This document shows, in pieces, positions 59,885 to 64,000 of a stretch of 64,000 nt of DNA; positions within the stretch are counted from its first letter, which is position 1, and the number at the start of each line of letters is the position of its first letter. Source of the stretch: Anastatus disparis (lineage: Eukaryota > Arthropoda > Insecta > Hymenoptera > Eupelmidae); assembly GCA_017163975.1 (NCBI GenBank), contig JAFFSR010000249.1:6306001-6370000 (forward strand), in the 5' to 3' direction. The notes beneath the pieces were generated by a model. It saw nothing but the letters and a program-made list of their open reading frames with translations, made no database searches and was not told where the DNA came from. A program made the translations under genes and the position numbers.

Positions 59885-60766
59885 TTTAGAAAAATAAATT
59901 TTGTTTTGTACAGGAAATGTATTAAAGAATAATTACAAAGGTCGACTGAATGAAATACTATATGATGTTTTAGGTGCATAAGCTTTTAACTGTATGATGT
60001 CAGAATACGAATTTCAGGCGTTTAAATACTGAGCTCTGTTATATTTTGTATGTAGAAGTAGGATAAGAAAATGAGAAAATAAGAGTGAAAGTGAATGAGT
60101 AATAAGCGAAAATCAAAGAAAAAAAACGTAAAATCTATTGATTTCTATAAGGTAAAAATCATATGCTATTTTGTATAGAAACATTAATGATCTTATGAGT
60201 CATTCTTGAAACCATACACAAATTCATAAGGTGTTTTTGTTTTTGAGTAAACACATTAAGCGTTCTATAGAGTAACAAAAGAGAGTAATAAAAAGTCATT
60301 AGAACTACCTTAATGGGTGAAAAGGTATCAATGGTTATTGAGGTAGCATACGTAGGTAAGTAAAACTGTAAATTTTGAAAAACTGAAGACAATAGAAATT
60401 TCTTTTATTTTTAGTAATGAAAATTTTAAAGCAGAGTATTGTATATGAAAATTATGATATAATAGTTACAGTAGTAGGAAAAAGAAAATTTGAAAATGAA
60501 AAAGTAGGTATAATAACAAATAGTTTAAAGAAATGCGATCATTTCTAGTTTAGACATCAATGCAGTGAAATATTTTTCTGTGTTATTTCTAATACACTGT
60601 TTAACTCCAAAAAGTTGAATATTTCAGTTATTAATAATCTAATAAAATATTTACAATTATTTCAACGAAGTAGTAAAAACGTGTATTTTGTAGATTCGAA
60701 AAAAACATTTTTAACTCTAATATTATTACGGTGTTCCCAGTTTTTGATAATTATAAAACTAAAAAA
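59885..60766. other. Intergenic region between the divergent genes
   Basis: AT-rich, with no frame worth calling (a 77-codon minus frame at 60159-60392 has no features). Any promoters for the two divergent genes should lie here, but I cannot point to a specific element. Confidence 0.4.

Positions 60767-64000
<3,234 letters not shown>

Overview
This is a very AT-rich stretch of eukaryotic nuclear DNA. It contains spliceosomal-type introns, long satellite arrays, TTAA-flanked miniature inverted-repeat elements (MITEs), a copia-type retrotransposon whose primer-binding site resembles that of Drosophila copia, a decayed hAT transposase, RNA polymerase III subunit pseudogenes and a protein-primed DNA polymerase of the Polinton/Maverick type. 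Together these point to an arthropod, most likely an insect; I cannot fix the lineage further from sequence alone. No intact ordinary housekeeping gene is present. The window is heterochromatin-like and dominated by repeats and mobile DNA.

Layout. 1-12590: satellite 1, built from 16-18 bp units of the type A-run + TATAAGGCCC, organised in higher-order repeats of about 3.0-3.2 kb and about 1.92 kb; a 378 bp TTAA-flanked MITE was amplified with the 3.2 kb unit. 12591-23760: gene-free AT-rich DNA with nested palindromic elements, MITEs, tRNA-like (Pol III) sequences, microsatellites and a long palindrome of about 1.65 kb. 23760-41200: satellite 2, a 12 bp unit (AAAAAGTCTNGC) with recent duplications spaced 3.05 and 3.88 kb apart, interrupted at 27260-29416 by a foldback DNA element with a 9 bp target duplication. 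41200-45372: sequences that are inverted copies of blocks on the left flank of satellite 2, plus further MITEs. 46230-57240: RNA polymerase III largest-subunit (POLR3A-like) pseudogene fragments in both orientations, a non-autonomous copia element, a MITE, a terminal-inverted-repeat element and a hAT transposase relic. 57950-64000: a virus-like unit with short tandem repeats, an unidentified 269-codon gene on the minus strand and, divergently transcribed, a spliced gene for a protein-primed family B DNA polymerase that runs off the right edge.

Most open frames inside the two satellites come from the repeats (12 bp is a multiple of 3; the other satellite lacks stops on one strand) and I do not count them as genes. 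The only stretches that look like recent protein-coding genes are the polymerase and its divergent neighbour. The polymerase's final large frame, from 62911 to the window edge, has no stop and joins its upstream exons only across a one-base frame change in a run of six A.
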